From assembly GCA_963763575.1 (NCBI GenBank), contig CAVXPD010000004.1:620001-684000 (forward strand): a DNA stretch of 64,000 bases. Direction: 5' to 3'. The notes under the pieces were generated by a model. It was not told where the DNA came from and made no database searches. It was given only the letters and a program-made list of their open reading frames with translations. The stretch is from Bog-473 sp963763575. GTDB lineage: Bacteria > Actinomycetota > Acidimicrobiia > Acidimicrobiales > RAAP-2. The translations under genes and the position numbers were made by a program. Positions 47,590 through 55,890 of this stretch are shown here, in pieces (the first letter of the stretch is position 1; every line of letters begins with the position of its first letter).

Positions 47590-48173
47590 CCGGCATCGCC
47601 GTCGCCCTGCACCCGCTCCCACTCCTGGGGTGGGCCGAGCGCCGACGCCTCGGGTCCGAGCCGCTCGACGTACCCCCGATGGACTGCGCGCCAGCGGTCG
47701 GCCGGCTTCCAGGGCAGCGGCGCAGCGTCGCAGACGTAGCCGAGCCGCTCCAGGCAGACGTGCCAACCCGCGCCGTCCCGCGCTGCCTTGGCGTACTCGG
47801 GGAAGGTGACGGTCAGGTCCAAGACGCAGCCCGACCCGTCCGGCGCGAGCTCGAACCGGAGGACGTCATCGGCCCACCGCAGCTCCATCACGTTCGGCGC
47901 GTCGAACGCCAGCATCTCGCCGTCGAAGGGCTCCCCCTCGCCCTCCCGGAACGAGAAGCGCAGCGGTGCTCCGGCCGTGCGCGTGCCTTCGATCGTCGTG
48001 GGAAACCACTCGGCCAGGTGCGCGTCCTCGGTGAGCGCGCGCCACACCGTCTGCGGCGGGTGAGCCAGCCGGCGCCGGTAACGCAACGCCGATCTGCCGT
48101 CGGGCAATCGTTCGAGCGTCCCGTACTCGGCCTCGACCGTCGTCGCGTCGTCGGTCTCGGCTTCCCGGCTCAC
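47583..48173 (-). CDS. SRPBCC (AHSA1-like) domain protein
   Basis: This 196-residue protein has a START-like core: LRYRRRLAHPPQTVWRALTEDAHLAEWFP, LRFSFREGEGEPFDGEML and PNVMELRWADDVLRFEL. It ends WHVCLERLGYVCD, the AHSA1-type C-terminal helix. It likely binds a hydrophobic ligand. The GTG start overlaps the upstream ArsR stop by 4 nt. The 3' end overlaps the convergent P450 by 7 nt. Confidence 0.87.
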   Translation of the reverse strand: MSREAETDDATTVEAEYGTLERLPDGRSALRYRRRLAHPPQTVWRALTEDAHLAEWFPTTIEGTRTAGAPLRFSFREGEGEPFDGEMLAFDAPNVMELRWADDVLRFELAPDGSGCVLDLTVTFPEYAKAARDGAGWHVCLERLGYVCDAAPLPWKPADRWRAVHRGYVERLGPEASALGPPQEWERVQGDGDAGQ

Positions 48174-48511
48174 CCCCGTCCCTCCTGCTCGCTCCCGTCC
48201 ATGATCTCGAGGTGCCGCTCGAGCGCGCTCAGGTGCGCCGCCCACCGCCGCCGGTAGGGCGAGAGCCACTCGTCGATCTCGCGCAGCGGTTCAGGACGCA
48301 CCCGATAGATGCGGCGCTGGGCATCGGAGCGCGCCTCCACCAGCCCTGCGTCCCGCAACACCTTCAGATGCTTCGACACGGTGGGCTGGCTCAGCGCCAA
48401 CAGGTCCACCAACTCGCCGACCGGGCGTTCCTCTTCCACCAGCAGATCGAGGATCCGTCGCCGGCTCTCTTCCGCGAGGACTTCGAACGTAGCCGTGGCC
48501 GTGGCCGTCAT
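48170..48511 (-). CDS. ArsR-family HTH transcriptional regulator
   Basis: This 113-residue winged-helix protein has EESRRRILDLLVEEERPVGELVDLLALSQPTVSKHLKVLRDAGLVEARSD as the HTH, then RRIYRVRPEPLREIDEWLSPYRRRW. It has no metal-binding Cys. It is paired with an SRPBCC protein just like the pair at 30 kb. A palindrome lies 11 nt upstream of the start, probably its own operator. Confidence 0.9.
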   Translation of the reverse strand: MTATATATFEVLAEESRRRILDLLVEEERPVGELVDLLALSQPTVSKHLKVLRDAGLVEARSDAQRRIYRVRPEPLREIDEWLSPYRRRWAAHLSALERHLEIMDGSEQEGRG

Positions 48512-48521
48512 ACCAGCTAGT

Positions 48522-48539
48522 ATGCCTCAGAAGGCATAT
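48522..48539. promoter_or_regulatory. Operator-like palindrome upstream of the second arsR
   Basis: TATGCCT-CAGA-AGGCATA is a perfect 7-4-7 inverted repeat just before the arsR start. It differs from the ACTTAC sites of the other ArsR locus, which would keep the two regulators separate. Confidence 0.65.
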
Positions 48540-48555
48540 AGCTGTCAACGCATAT

Positions 48556-48825
48556 TCAAACCCGGGACGTCGCTGCCTTGCCGGCCGCGATCCGCCGCAG
48601 CGGGGGCAGCGTGGGCGGCGGCTGGCGGCGCGGCGGCAAGCCGCCCAGGAGCTCCGCCGTCGCCTCCGTCACACGCGTCACGGCGCGCTCGAACGCCTTC
48701 TCGGTCTCGGCCGACGTCTTCTGGACGCCGCTGACCTTGCGCACGTACTGGCGCGCCGCCGCCTCGATCTCCTCGGGTGTCGCACCGGGCTGCAGCCCGC
48801 GCAGGGTGGTGATGTTCCGGCACAT
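48556..48825 (-). CDS. DUF2277 family protein
   Basis: This 89-residue protein begins MCRNITTLRGLQPGATPEEIEAAARQYVRKVSG, matching the N-terminal hallmark MCRNI and the helical pattern of DUF2277 as I know it. The rest is a Pro/Arg-rich tail. The function is unknown. It starts at the ATG at 48825, 10 nt after the end of the GH5 gene, on the same strand. Confidence 0.85.
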   Translation of the reverse strand: MCRNITTLRGLQPGATPEEIEAAARQYVRKVSGVQKTSAETEKAFERAVTRVTEATAELLGGLPPRRQPPPTLPPLRRIAAGKAATSRV

Positions 48826-48835
48826 GGCCGCCACC

Positions 48836-50578
48836 TTAGGCGTCGACGGCGGGCGGGCTCCCGGGGACACAGGCTCCGGGCGTGACCCGGACGACGACGC
48901 GGCGACCCACCGATGCGTTCTGCACCGAGAGGAGGTCGCTGCCGCGTCGCGAGACGACGCGCCCGCCCGTCACGGTCGCGCAATACCCGTGGGGGTAGTG
49001 GATCGCGGTCGGCACGAAGATCACGGTGGGGGCGTGTATCCGGTGATTGGGCACGTACGACAGGGTGAACTCACCGGTGTCGGGCGAGAACGAGAACGCG
49101 ATCGGCCTCCCCGCCACCGCCTCGGGGTACGTGCGGCTGAGCACCCAGGCCGTGGACCGCAGCCTCCCGTCGGCCAGGACCAGCGACTCGGACCGGCTGC
49201 CCGTGGGGTCGTCGTAGTACTTCCACGACCAGTAGATCCAACCCACCTGGTGGGCGTCCATGGCCGCCGTCAGGTTCGAGAGGAGCGACTCACTGCTGGT
49301 CGCCCCGAACTCGCTCACCAGCCAGGCGGGCCCGCCGGGCTGGATGCGAGACGCCATCTCGGGCCGGTCCTCGTAGCGCACCCTCAACGAATGCCGGGCT
49401 TCGTCTGCGCACGCCAGCACGCTGGTGGGGTTGCCCGTGACCGGGCTTCGGGCGCGGCAGTAGACGTGGACGTTGTACACCAGGTTGTGCAGTTTCAACG
49501 GGCCGATCAATGTGGGGACGCCGCCGCTCGCGAAGTTGTCCGGCTCGTAGAAGATCAGGTGTGAGCGATCGTTGGCCAGGATCGTCGGGATCACGCCCTT
49601 GGCCGGATCATTCCGCGGGCAGCGGAGCACCGGCGTCCCGCGCACGGGTGCACCGACGTATCGGGTCCCCGCGTAGAAGCAGGCGAGCTGGGCGGCGAAG
49701 TGCTCGTCGCCGCGACTCTCCAGAGCGGTGGAGAACGGCTCGTTGAAGGGGTCGTAGCCGAGGACCCAAGGATTGTTGCGGAAGGTCCGGGCCACGTCCG
49801 CCCACACGCCGTCGTACTGGCCCTGCAGGTTCCCGCGCACGTCGTTGTTCCAGAAGTTGCCGAAGGCGGCGTCTGTGGCCGCCGTCCCGTACTCGCGGGA
49901 CCACCGACCCGGCCGGTCCACGTTGGCGAGGCCGTTCGTGCAGACCGCCCAGGCCGGCGCGCCCTCTCCGTCGAAGAGTTGGTTGTAGACGTCCTGGTGC
50001 ATGTCCAGGATCGTGAAGATGTGGAACCTCCCGAGCAGGTCGACCGTCTTGGTGAGACGATCCAGGTAGCGGGTGATCTCGGCGCGGTTGAACTGCCGCG
50101 GGTTGGTCGGGGTCCCCCGGTCACAGATCGCCGGGTCGTTGGCCTTGGCCCTCCCCGGTTCCAGGCCGCTCCAGGTCATGCCGAGGCGCACCACGTTGAA
50201 CCCCAGCCTTGCCATGAGGGAGGCGTCGGCCGCCGAGAAGTTCCATGGCTTGCCGGGGTCGGGATAGAGCTCGAAAGGCGCGTGCTTGTAGACGGCGTCG
50301 ACGCCGTGCAGGAACACGACACGCCCCTCCCGGTCGTACAGGTACGGGCCCCCCGGGGAGGAGAGCGGCGCGTCGATGGCCGGCGACCCGCTCACGCTCG
50401 CGGCCGAGAACCGCGGGGCGTTCAACGTGGGGAGCACATCGGTCGACGCCGAGGCCACGCCGCTGGCCGGAGCCGCCACCAGCGTTCCGACCACCATGAT
50501 CAACGCCGCGAGGGCGCTCGCTGCGTGCACCAAACGGCGGATCACGCCTGAAAGTTTGGCCGTCCGAATCGCCGCCAT
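48836..50578 (-). CDS. Secreted GH5 family hydrolase, endoglycoceramidase-like
   Basis: This 580-residue protein begins with a Lys/Arg-bearing signal peptide (LVHAASALAALIMVVGTLVAA core). The GH5 (betaalpha)8 barrel shows VVFLHGVDAVYKHAPFE, FNVVRLGMTWSGLEPG, FHIFTILDMHQDVYNQLF, the acid/base Glu in GYDPFNEPF and the nucleophile Glu in WLVSEFGATSSE. The DMHQDVY and GYDPFNEP motifs favour the endoglycoceramidase branch, which frees oligosaccharide from glycolipids; beta-glycosidase on another glycolipid is possible. A small beta-sandwich follows at the C-terminus. DUF2277 follows on the same strand. Confidence 0.88.
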   Translation of the reverse strand: MAAIRTAKLSGVIRRLVHAASALAALIMVVGTLVAAPASGVASASTDVLPTLNAPRFSAASVSGSPAIDAPLSSPGGPYLYDREGRVVFLHGVDAVYKHAPFELYPDPGKPWNFSAADASLMARLGFNVVRLGMTWSGLEPGRAKANDPAICDRGTPTNPRQFNRAEITRYLDRLTKTVDLLGRFHIFTILDMHQDVYNQLFDGEGAPAWAVCTNGLANVDRPGRWSREYGTAATDAAFGNFWNNDVRGNLQGQYDGVWADVARTFRNNPWVLGYDPFNEPFSTALESRGDEHFAAQLACFYAGTRYVGAPVRGTPVLRCPRNDPAKGVIPTILANDRSHLIFYEPDNFASGGVPTLIGPLKLHNLVYNVHVYCRARSPVTGNPTSVLACADEARHSLRVRYEDRPEMASRIQPGGPAWLVSEFGATSSESLLSNLTAAMDAHQVGWIYWSWKYYDDPTGSRSESLVLADGRLRSTAWVLSRTYPEAVAGRPIAFSFSPDTGEFTLSYVPNHRIHAPTVIFVPTAIHYPHGYCATVTGGRVVSRRGSDLLSVQNASVGRRVVVRVTPGACVPGSPPAVDA

Positions 50579-50761
50579 GATCGCGCCCCCAGGTTAATCC
50601 CAGGTTTGGGGTCGGGCACTTCGAAGACGTCTTCCCTGGCCAGGCTACATGCAACTGGAGGTGGTGCCGCTGCCGAAGCCTGCCCGTGCCGCCCCACCCG
50701 AGTCCATACAGGTGGCGCGGAGACGATCGCAGTGCAAAGGCGTCCCGACGGCCAGGCGGCA

Positions 50762-50797
50762 CCCGGACGGCCCGCCCGCATCGGTAGACCGTCCGGG
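50762..50797 (-). terminator. GC-rich hairpin after the DUF4097 gene
   Basis: CCCGGACGG (50762-50770) and CCGTCCGGG (50789-50797) form a perfect 9-bp inverted repeat with an 18-nt centre. It lies just after the DUF4097 stop. There is no T-tract, so it is a candidate actinobacterial-type terminator only. Confidence 0.35.
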
Positions 50798-50810
50798 CTG
50801 CCGAGGAGGC

Positions 50811-51689
50811 TCAGGCCACGTGCTCGAGCGCCCGCTCGATCTCGACGTCGCCCGACACGCTGCGCACGCTCAGGTCGACCCTGGCGCCCGCCCGCCCGCC
50901 CCCGGGCTCGTCCCGCAGTGGGATTTCGGAGCGGATCTCGCCCGACATCGTCTCGACGTCGACGTGGAGGTCGACGCCCGTGACCACGCCGACCGACACG
51001 CTGCCCGAGACGGAGCGCACGTGCAGCGTGCCTTCGCCCAGGGCGAGCACTCGGACGTCACCGGACACGTTCTGGACGCGGGCGCCGTGGGCGAGCTCGC
51101 CGAGCCGGACGTCGCCCGACGTCGCCTTCACGTCGACCTGGTCGGCCGCCGCTCCGACCTCGAGGTCGCCCGAAGCGGTCGCGAACACCACGCGCCCGGC
51201 CACGCTCGAACAGCGCAGGTCGCCCGACGCCGTGTGCACCTTGAGTGCGCCGCCCACCGACCCGACGGTGATGTCGCCGCTGGCCGACTTGGAATCGAAG
51301 TCACGGGCCACGTCGTCGGCGGAGATGTCGCCGCTCGACGTCGCCAGCTCGGCGGCGCCCACCGGACCAGTGATGTCGACGTCGGCCGACGCCACTGTCA
51401 CGTTCACGTCGCTGCCTTCGGGCATGTCGACCCGCACGGTGACGCCGTTGCGGCGCAGGAACCGCATCCCTTGACGCGGCACCTTGACGATGACGTGGTG
51501 ACGGCTGCCCGACTTGTGGCACTCCACGGTCGCGCGCTCGACGAGCTCCTCGGCGCCAGGGGTGTCAGGCTCGAGGGAGACCTGGGTCGTCATCGTCTCG
51601 CTCGTCCTGATGGCGACGTGGCCCACCTCGTTCTCGACGTGGAGCCGGACGTCGCCCGGTGTGTCGAATGTCTTCTCCATCTTCTCCAT
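50811..51689 (-). CDS. DUF4097 family beta-repeat protein
   Basis: This 292-residue protein is made largely of short beta-strand repeats built around SGDI/SGDV/SGSV (ATSSGDISADDV, SASGDITVGSV, TASGDLEVGA, SVSGDVEIERA), the hallmark of the DUF4097 beta-helix-like fold. There is no signal peptide or membrane anchor. Its role is unknown; relatives are sometimes linked to envelope-stress sensors. The ATG at 51689 follows AAAGGAG. It is 52 nt downstream of a ribbon-helix-helix gene on the same strand. Confidence 0.86.
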   Translation of the reverse strand: MEKMEKTFDTPGDVRLHVENEVGHVAIRTSETMTTQVSLEPDTPGAEELVERATVECHKSGSRHHVIVKVPRQGMRFLRRNGVTVRVDMPEGSDVNVTVASADVDITGPVGAAELATSSGDISADDVARDFDSKSASGDITVGSVGGALKVHTASGDLRCSSVAGRVVFATASGDLEVGAAADQVDVKATSGDVRLGELAHGARVQNVSGDVRVLALGEGTLHVRSVSGSVSVGVVTGVDLHVDVETMSGEIRSEIPLRDEPGGGRAGARVDLSVRSVSGDVEIERALEHVA

Positions 51690-51741
51690 CTCCGTTGCTC
51701 CTTTCAGTTCGTTCATCACATCGGGTTCTGAGGTCGTGACC

Positions 51742-52200
51742 TCACGTGGTCCCGTAGCCGCGCAAACGGTTCAGGCCCCGTCCGGCCCGGGGCCGGTTGG
51801 CGGACGAGCCGCGCTCGAGCGTGCGCACGATGTAGGTGTTCACCGACACGCCCTCACGCCCCGCGCTCTCCTCGACCCGCGTCTTCAGACCCTCGCCCAG
51901 CCGTAGCGTGATCCGGGCGGAGAGGTCGGTCGTCTCACCATCGCCACCCGCTTCCGGCGCGTCCTCGACGTAGGCCAGGTCCACGTCGTCGCCCGCGACC
52001 CTGATCTCGACCCGCCCCTCGGGCAGCTCGGCCGAGACCTCGGCGGCGACGTCGGAGAGCAGCTCGAGGATCCGGGCCGGGAGGGACCGGCCCACGAGGT
52101 CGGCGATGCGCTCGGCCACGTCGGCGACGATCTCGTCGCCGAGCTCGCCGACGCTCGCCACGTCGGACCGCACGCCGTCCACCACCATTGACATCTTCAT
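51742..52200 (-). CDS. Ribbon-helix-helix domain protein
   Basis: This 152-residue protein has an acidic N-terminal 90 residues and a C-terminal ribbon-helix-helix motif (SARITLRLGEGLKTRVEESAGREGVSVNTYIVRTLERG), with a basic tail. RHH proteins bind DNA as dimers through the strand, so this is likely a regulator. The ATG at 52200 lies next to and within an array of TGACATC half-sites, suggesting autoregulation. It precedes DUF4097 and so may control it. There is no toxin gene next to it. Confidence 0.78.
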   Translation of the reverse strand: MKMSMVVDGVRSDVASVGELGDEIVADVAERIADLVGRSLPARILELLSDVAAEVSAELPEGRVEIRVAGDDVDLAYVEDAPEAGGDGETTDLSARITLRLGEGLKTRVEESAGREGVSVNTYIVRTLERGSSANRPRAGRGLNRLRGYGTT

Positions 52201-52228
52201 GATGTCATCATGACATCAGAGTGATGTC
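52189..52228. promoter_or_regulatory. Four-half-site operator array over the RHH start
   Basis: Four half-sites of TGACATC/GATGTCA occur at 52189, 52201, 52211 and 52222. The central pair forms the 7-3-7 palindrome GATGTCATCATGACATC. The ATG of the RHH gene (52198-52200) is within the array. RHH repressors typically bind such tandem half-sites. Confidence 0.7.
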
Positions 52229-52267
52229 AGGTCAATCCCCGGGTCGAAGATCAGATGAAACCCCTGG

Positions 52268-53293
52268 TCAGCCGCCCGAGGCGTCCTGCACCCGGGTCTT
52301 CCCGGCCGAGATGAACGGCATCATCGCCCGTAGCTCCTGCCCCACCGCCTCGATCTGGTGCGCCTGGCCGGCCTTGCGCAGGGCCTCGAAGCGGGGACGA
52401 CCGGCCTTGTTCTCGGCGATCCACTCCTCGGCGAAGGCGCCGCTGCGGATGTCGTCGAGGATGGTCTGCATCGTGGCCCGCACGGCATCGTCGATGACGC
52501 GGGGGCCCCGGGTCAGGTCGCCGTACTCTGCCGTGTCCGAGATCGAGTAGCGCATGCCCGAGATGCCCTGCTCGTACATCAGGTCCACGATCAGCTTCAA
52601 CTCGTGCAGGCACTCGAAGTAGGCCGACTCGGGCTGGTAGCCGGCGTTCACGAGCGTCTCGAAGCCGGCGGTCACGAGCGCGGTCAGGCCGCCGCAGAGC
52701 ACCACCTGTTCCCCGAAGAGGTCGGTCTCGGTCTCCTCGTCGAACGTCGTGTCGAGCACACCGGCCCGCGTCGCGCCGATGGCGTGCGCGTACGACAGCG
52801 CGAGGTCGCGCGCCTTGCCGGTGGCGTCTTGGTGCACGGCCACGAGCGAGGGCACGCCGCCGCCTTCGGTGTAGGTCCTTCGCACCAGGTGGCCCGGACT
52901 CTTGGGCGCCACCATGGTGACGTCGACGCCGGGCGGCGGCACGATCTGCCCGAAGCGGATGTTGAACCCGTGGGCGAACATCAGCATGTCCCCGTCGTTG
53001 AGGTGGGGCGCCACGAACGCGTCGTAGGCGGCCTTCTGCTCGGTGTCGGGCAGCAAGATCATGATCACGTCCGCCTCGGCCGCCGCGTCCGCCAGCGACG
53101 TCACTCGGAGCCCGGCCTCCTCGGCCTTGGTCCTGCTGGAGCTCCCGTCCCGCAGCGCCACCCGGACGTCCACACCGGACTCCCGGAGGTTCTGCGCGTG
53201 GGCGTGTCCCTGCGAGCCGTATCCCAAGATGGCGACCTTTCGCCCGGCGATCAGCGTGGGGTCGGCGTCGGATTCGTAGTACAGCCTGGCCAT
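52268..53293 (-). CDS. ilvC: Ketol-acid reductoisomerase
   Basis: This 341-residue class I KARI converts acetolactate and acetohydroxybutyrate to dihydroxy acids with NADPH and Mg2+. It shows ILGYGSQGHAHAQNLRESG (cofactor loop), VAPKSPGHLVRRTY, and the knotted C-terminal domain with FDEETETDLFGEQ (metal Asp/Glu), AYFECLHELKLIVDLMYEQG and MRYSISDTAEYGD. It follows ilvN after 124 nt containing a nearly U-free repeat-rich leader. Confidence 0.95.
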   Translation of the reverse strand: MARLYYESDADPTLIAGRKVAILGYGSQGHAHAQNLRESGVDVRVALRDGSSSRTKAEEAGLRVTSLADAAAEADVIMILLPDTEQKAAYDAFVAPHLNDGDMLMFAHGFNIRFGQIVPPPGVDVTMVAPKSPGHLVRRTYTEGGGVPSLVAVHQDATGKARDLALSYAHAIGATRAGVLDTTFDEETETDLFGEQVVLCGGLTALVTAGFETLVNAGYQPESAYFECLHELKLIVDLMYEQGISGMRYSISDTAEYGDLTRGPRVIDDAVRATMQTILDDIRSGAFAEEWIAENKAGRPRFEALRKAGQAHQIEAVGQELRAMMPFISAGKTRVQDASGG

Positions 53294-53374
53294 GGCTCTG
53301 CTCTTTCTCTTCGGTCTCTTCGGTCTGTTCGGTTTGTTCGATCTGTTCGGTTCGCGCTTGGGTTCGTGCTGTCG
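53294..53374 (-). promoter_or_regulatory. U-poor repeat-rich leader before ilvC
   Basis: Read as mRNA, the 81 nt before the ilvC ATG contain a single U (at 53341). Five 9-nt units (ACCGAAGAG/ACCGAACAG type, 53307-53351) make up the centre. No leader peptide or terminator is evident here; it joins ilvN to ilvC. Confidence 0.6.
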
Positions 53375-53417
53375 AGCGCGCGTCGGTCGGCCGGCACGTC
53401 GGCCTGCCGGCGGCCGG

Positions 53418-53960
53418 TCAGCGGTGGCGTTCCAGCTTAGGCAGGGCCACCCGACCGGTCCGTTGGAGCTCCAGGACGTTGTACTGCTCGAGCAGTCCCT
53501 CGAAGTCGTCGATCTTCTCAGGGCGCCCGGCCAGCATCACGGTGAGGCGATCGGCGCCGACGTTCACCACCTCGCCGCCGAACACGCCTACCAGCTGGAT
53601 GATCTGCGACCGTTCCGTCGGACCCACGGCCACGGTCAGGAGCACCAGTTCGCGTTCGACGGCCTCGGCTGGCGACAGCTCACCGATGGACACGACGTTG
53701 ACCAGCTTGTCCAGTTGCATGATCACCTGCTCGAGCGGCGCCGACTCCACGTCGACGACGATGGTGATCCGGCTGAAGTGCTCGTCCTCGTCCGTCGGCG
53801 CCACCGCCAGCGAGTAGATGTTGAAGCCCCGCCGGCTGAACAGGCCGGCCACCCGGGCGAGCACGCCGGCCTTGTTCTCCACGAGGACCGACAGGATGTG
53901 ATGGCGCGGGGCCCCGGCCTTCCCGCCCGTCAGCGCGCTCAGCTCGGCCGGGGGCGTCAC
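53418..53960 (-). CDS. ilvN: Acetolactate synthase small (regulatory) subunit
   Basis: This 180-residue subunit has an N-terminal ACT domain (HILSVLVENKAGVLARVAGLFSRRGFNIYSLAVAPTDE) that binds valine for feedback, followed by VVSIGELSPAEAVERELVLLTVAV and a C-terminal regulatory domain. The GTG start overlaps the ilvB stop by 4 nt, ensuring balanced subunits. Confidence 0.94.
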   Translation of the reverse strand: MTPPAELSALTGGKAGAPRHHILSVLVENKAGVLARVAGLFSRRGFNIYSLAVAPTDEDEHFSRITIVVDVESAPLEQVIMQLDKLVNVVSIGELSPAEAVERELVLLTVAVGPTERSQIIQLVGVFGGEVVNVGADRLTVMLAGRPEKIDDFEGLLEQYNVLELQRTGRVALPKLERHR

Positions 53961-55690
53961 CGACCCGCCGCCAGCTGGTCGGGGTGCACCACGATGTCGT
54001 CGTTGGAGGCACCGGCGGCCACCATCGGGAACACCTTCTCGAAGGCGTCGGTGCGGAAGTCGACCACGACCGGCCGGTCGTCGATGGTGTTCGCCTTGTC
54101 GATCGCCGGCCCGACGTCCTCGGGGGACTCGGCCCGGATCCCGACGCAACCCATCGCCTCGGCCCACTTCACGTAGTCGGGCAGGTCGGGCGACAGGTAG
54201 ACCTCCGAGTAGCGCTCTTCGTAGAACATCTCCTGCCACTGGCGCACCATGCCGAGATACGCGTTGTTCAAGATCGCGATCTTCACCGGGATCTGCTCGG
54301 AGCTCGCGGTGACGAGCTCCTGAGCCGTCATCTGGAAGCAGCCGTCACCGTCGATCGCCCACACCGTCCGGTCGGGCCGGCCGACCTTGGCCCCGATGGA
54401 GGCCGGGACGGCGAAACCCATGGTCCCGGCGCCGCCGGAGTTCACCCAGGTGTAGGGGTGCTCGAAATCCCAGTACTGCGACGCCCACATCTGGTGCTGC
54501 CCGACACCCGCCACCACGATGGTGTCCCGGGGCGCCGCGTCGCGCAGCTGCTCGATCACGTTCTGCGGCTTGATCGCCCCGCCCTCGACCTCGGTGTAGT
54601 GCAGCGGGAAGCGCTCCTGCCACTCGCGGATCTGGCGCCACCACGGCTCGAGATCCTGCGTCTCGGGCTGGTCCCCGTCCCGGGCGTCCATCGCGAGCAG
54701 CAGCTCGCCGATCACCTGGCGGCAGTCCCCGGCGATGCCGACGTCGGGCACCCGCACCTTTCCCAGCTCGGCCGGGTCGATGTCGACGTGGATGACCTTC
54801 GCCCCGGGCGCGAACGTCGAGATCTTGCCCGTCACGCGGTCGTCGAAACGTGCGCCGAGGTTGATGAGGAGGTCGCTGCGCTGCATCGCGGTGACGGCGG
54901 TGTAGTGGCCGTGCATGCCCGGCATGCCCAACGCCTGGGGGTGGGAGTCGGGGAACGACCCGCGCGCCATCAGCGTGGTCACGACCGGGATCCCCGTTCG
55001 TTCGGCCAGCGTCCGCAGCGCCTCGGCGGCCCGGGCCTTGAGGACGCCGCCGCCCACGTACAACACCGGCCGCTGCGCCTGCGCGATGAGCTCGGCCGCC
55101 TGCGCGACGAGCACCGGGTCGCCGAACGTCATCGGGTGGTAGCCCGGCAGGTCGAGCTCGTCGACGGACGCCGGCCAGTACCACTCCATGGTCTGGTTCG
55201 AGATGTCCTTGGGCAGGTCGATCAACACCGGCCCCGGCCGCCCGGTCGTCGCCACGTGGAAGGCGCCGGCCACCACCCGCGGGATCTCGTCGACGTCCTT
55301 GATGAGCCAGTTGTGCTTGGTGATCCCCATGGTGACCCCGGTGATGTCGCACTCTTGGAAGGCGTCGGTGCCGATGGCGGGCGTCGCGACCTGGCCCGAG
55401 ACCACGATCAGCGGGGTCGAGTCCATGTAGGCGTTGGCCAGCGGAGTCACGATGTTCGTGGCACCGGGGCCACTGGTCACCATGGCCACGCCCGGCTTCC
55501 CGGTGACCATGGCGTAGCCCTCGGCCATGTGCCCGGCGCCCTGCTCGTGCCGCACCAGGATGTGGCGGATCGACGAGTCGATGATCGGGTCGTATACCGG
55601 CAGGATGGCGCCTCCGGGCAGGCCGAACATCACGTCGACGCCCTGCATCTCGAGGCTCCTGATGAGTGCCTGTGCTCCTGTCAGCTTCAT
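53957..55690 (-). CDS. ilvB: Acetolactate synthase large (catalytic) subunit
   Basis: This 577-residue ThDP enzyme makes acetolactate from two pyruvates, or acetohydroxybutyrate. The N-terminal domain carries VMFGLPGGAILPVYD and the catalytic Glu in LVRHEQGAGHMAEGYA. The FAD-type middle domain includes LGARFDDRVTGK, and the ThDP motif is IDGDGCFQMTAQELVTASSEQIPVKIAILNN. The ATG at 55690 follows AGGGGA. It is the first gene after a leader peptide and hairpin. Confidence 0.95.
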   Translation of the reverse strand: MKLTGAQALIRSLEMQGVDVMFGLPGGAILPVYDPIIDSSIRHILVRHEQGAGHMAEGYAMVTGKPGVAMVTSGPGATNIVTPLANAYMDSTPLIVVSGQVATPAIGTDAFQECDITGVTMGITKHNWLIKDVDEIPRVVAGAFHVATTGRPGPVLIDLPKDISNQTMEWYWPASVDELDLPGYHPMTFGDPVLVAQAAELIAQAQRPVLYVGGGVLKARAAEALRTLAERTGIPVVTTLMARGSFPDSHPQALGMPGMHGHYTAVTAMQRSDLLINLGARFDDRVTGKISTFAPGAKVIHVDIDPAELGKVRVPDVGIAGDCRQVIGELLLAMDARDGDQPETQDLEPWWRQIREWQERFPLHYTEVEGGAIKPQNVIEQLRDAAPRDTIVVAGVGQHQMWASQYWDFEHPYTWVNSGGAGTMGFAVPASIGAKVGRPDRTVWAIDGDGCFQMTAQELVTASSEQIPVKIAILNNAYLGMVRQWQEMFYEERYSEVYLSPDLPDYVKWAEAMGCVGIRAESPEDVGPAIDKANTIDDRPVVVDFRTDAFEKVFPMVAAGASNDDIVVHPDQLAAGR

Positions 55691-55773
55691 GGCTGGTCCC
55701 CTGTTCTCAGGTGGTGATGTTCGGTGGTGCTTGGTGGTGGGTGCTCGATGGTACGGACCGAATCGGTCCAGAA

Positions 55774-55803
55774 ATTGAAACGACCCCCCGGATCGGGAGG
55801 TCG
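55774..55803 (-). terminator. Attenuator hairpin upstream of ilvB
   Basis: On the minus strand CGACCTCCCG-ATC-CGGGGGGTCG forms a 10-bp stem with a 3-nt loop, followed by TTTCAATTTC. It lies about 31 nt downstream of the leader stop. An upstream pairing (AGAGGCGCG with CGCGCCTCT, 55803-55835) could act as the alternative structure. Confidence 0.8.
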
Positions 55804-55833
55804 AGAGGCGCGTTGCGATGTCGGGGCGCGCCT

Positions 55834-55881
55834 CTACGTTACGACTACCAGAATCTCGGGACGGATGGCGTGCGCCTGCAT
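55834..55881 (-). CDS. ilvB leader peptide (15 aa)
   Basis: The ORF encodes MQAHAIRPEILVVVT, with consecutive Ile-Leu-Val-Val-Val codons just before the end. Shortage of any branched-chain aminoacyl-tRNA would stall translation. A -10-like CACAAT lies 9 nt before the ATG, so translation may begin at or near the 5' end of the mRNA. This is the clearest of the three BCAA leaders. Confidence 0.85.
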   Translation of the reverse strand: MQAHAIRPEILVVVT

Positions 55882-55890
55882 GACGAAGCC

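Noticed and set aside
53418..54239. Long ilvN with an N-terminal extension (273 aa)
   Set aside because: The first 93 codons lie inside ilvB in another frame and are Arg/Gly-rich. The GTG at 53960 overlaps the ilvB stop by 4 nt and begins the ACT domain.
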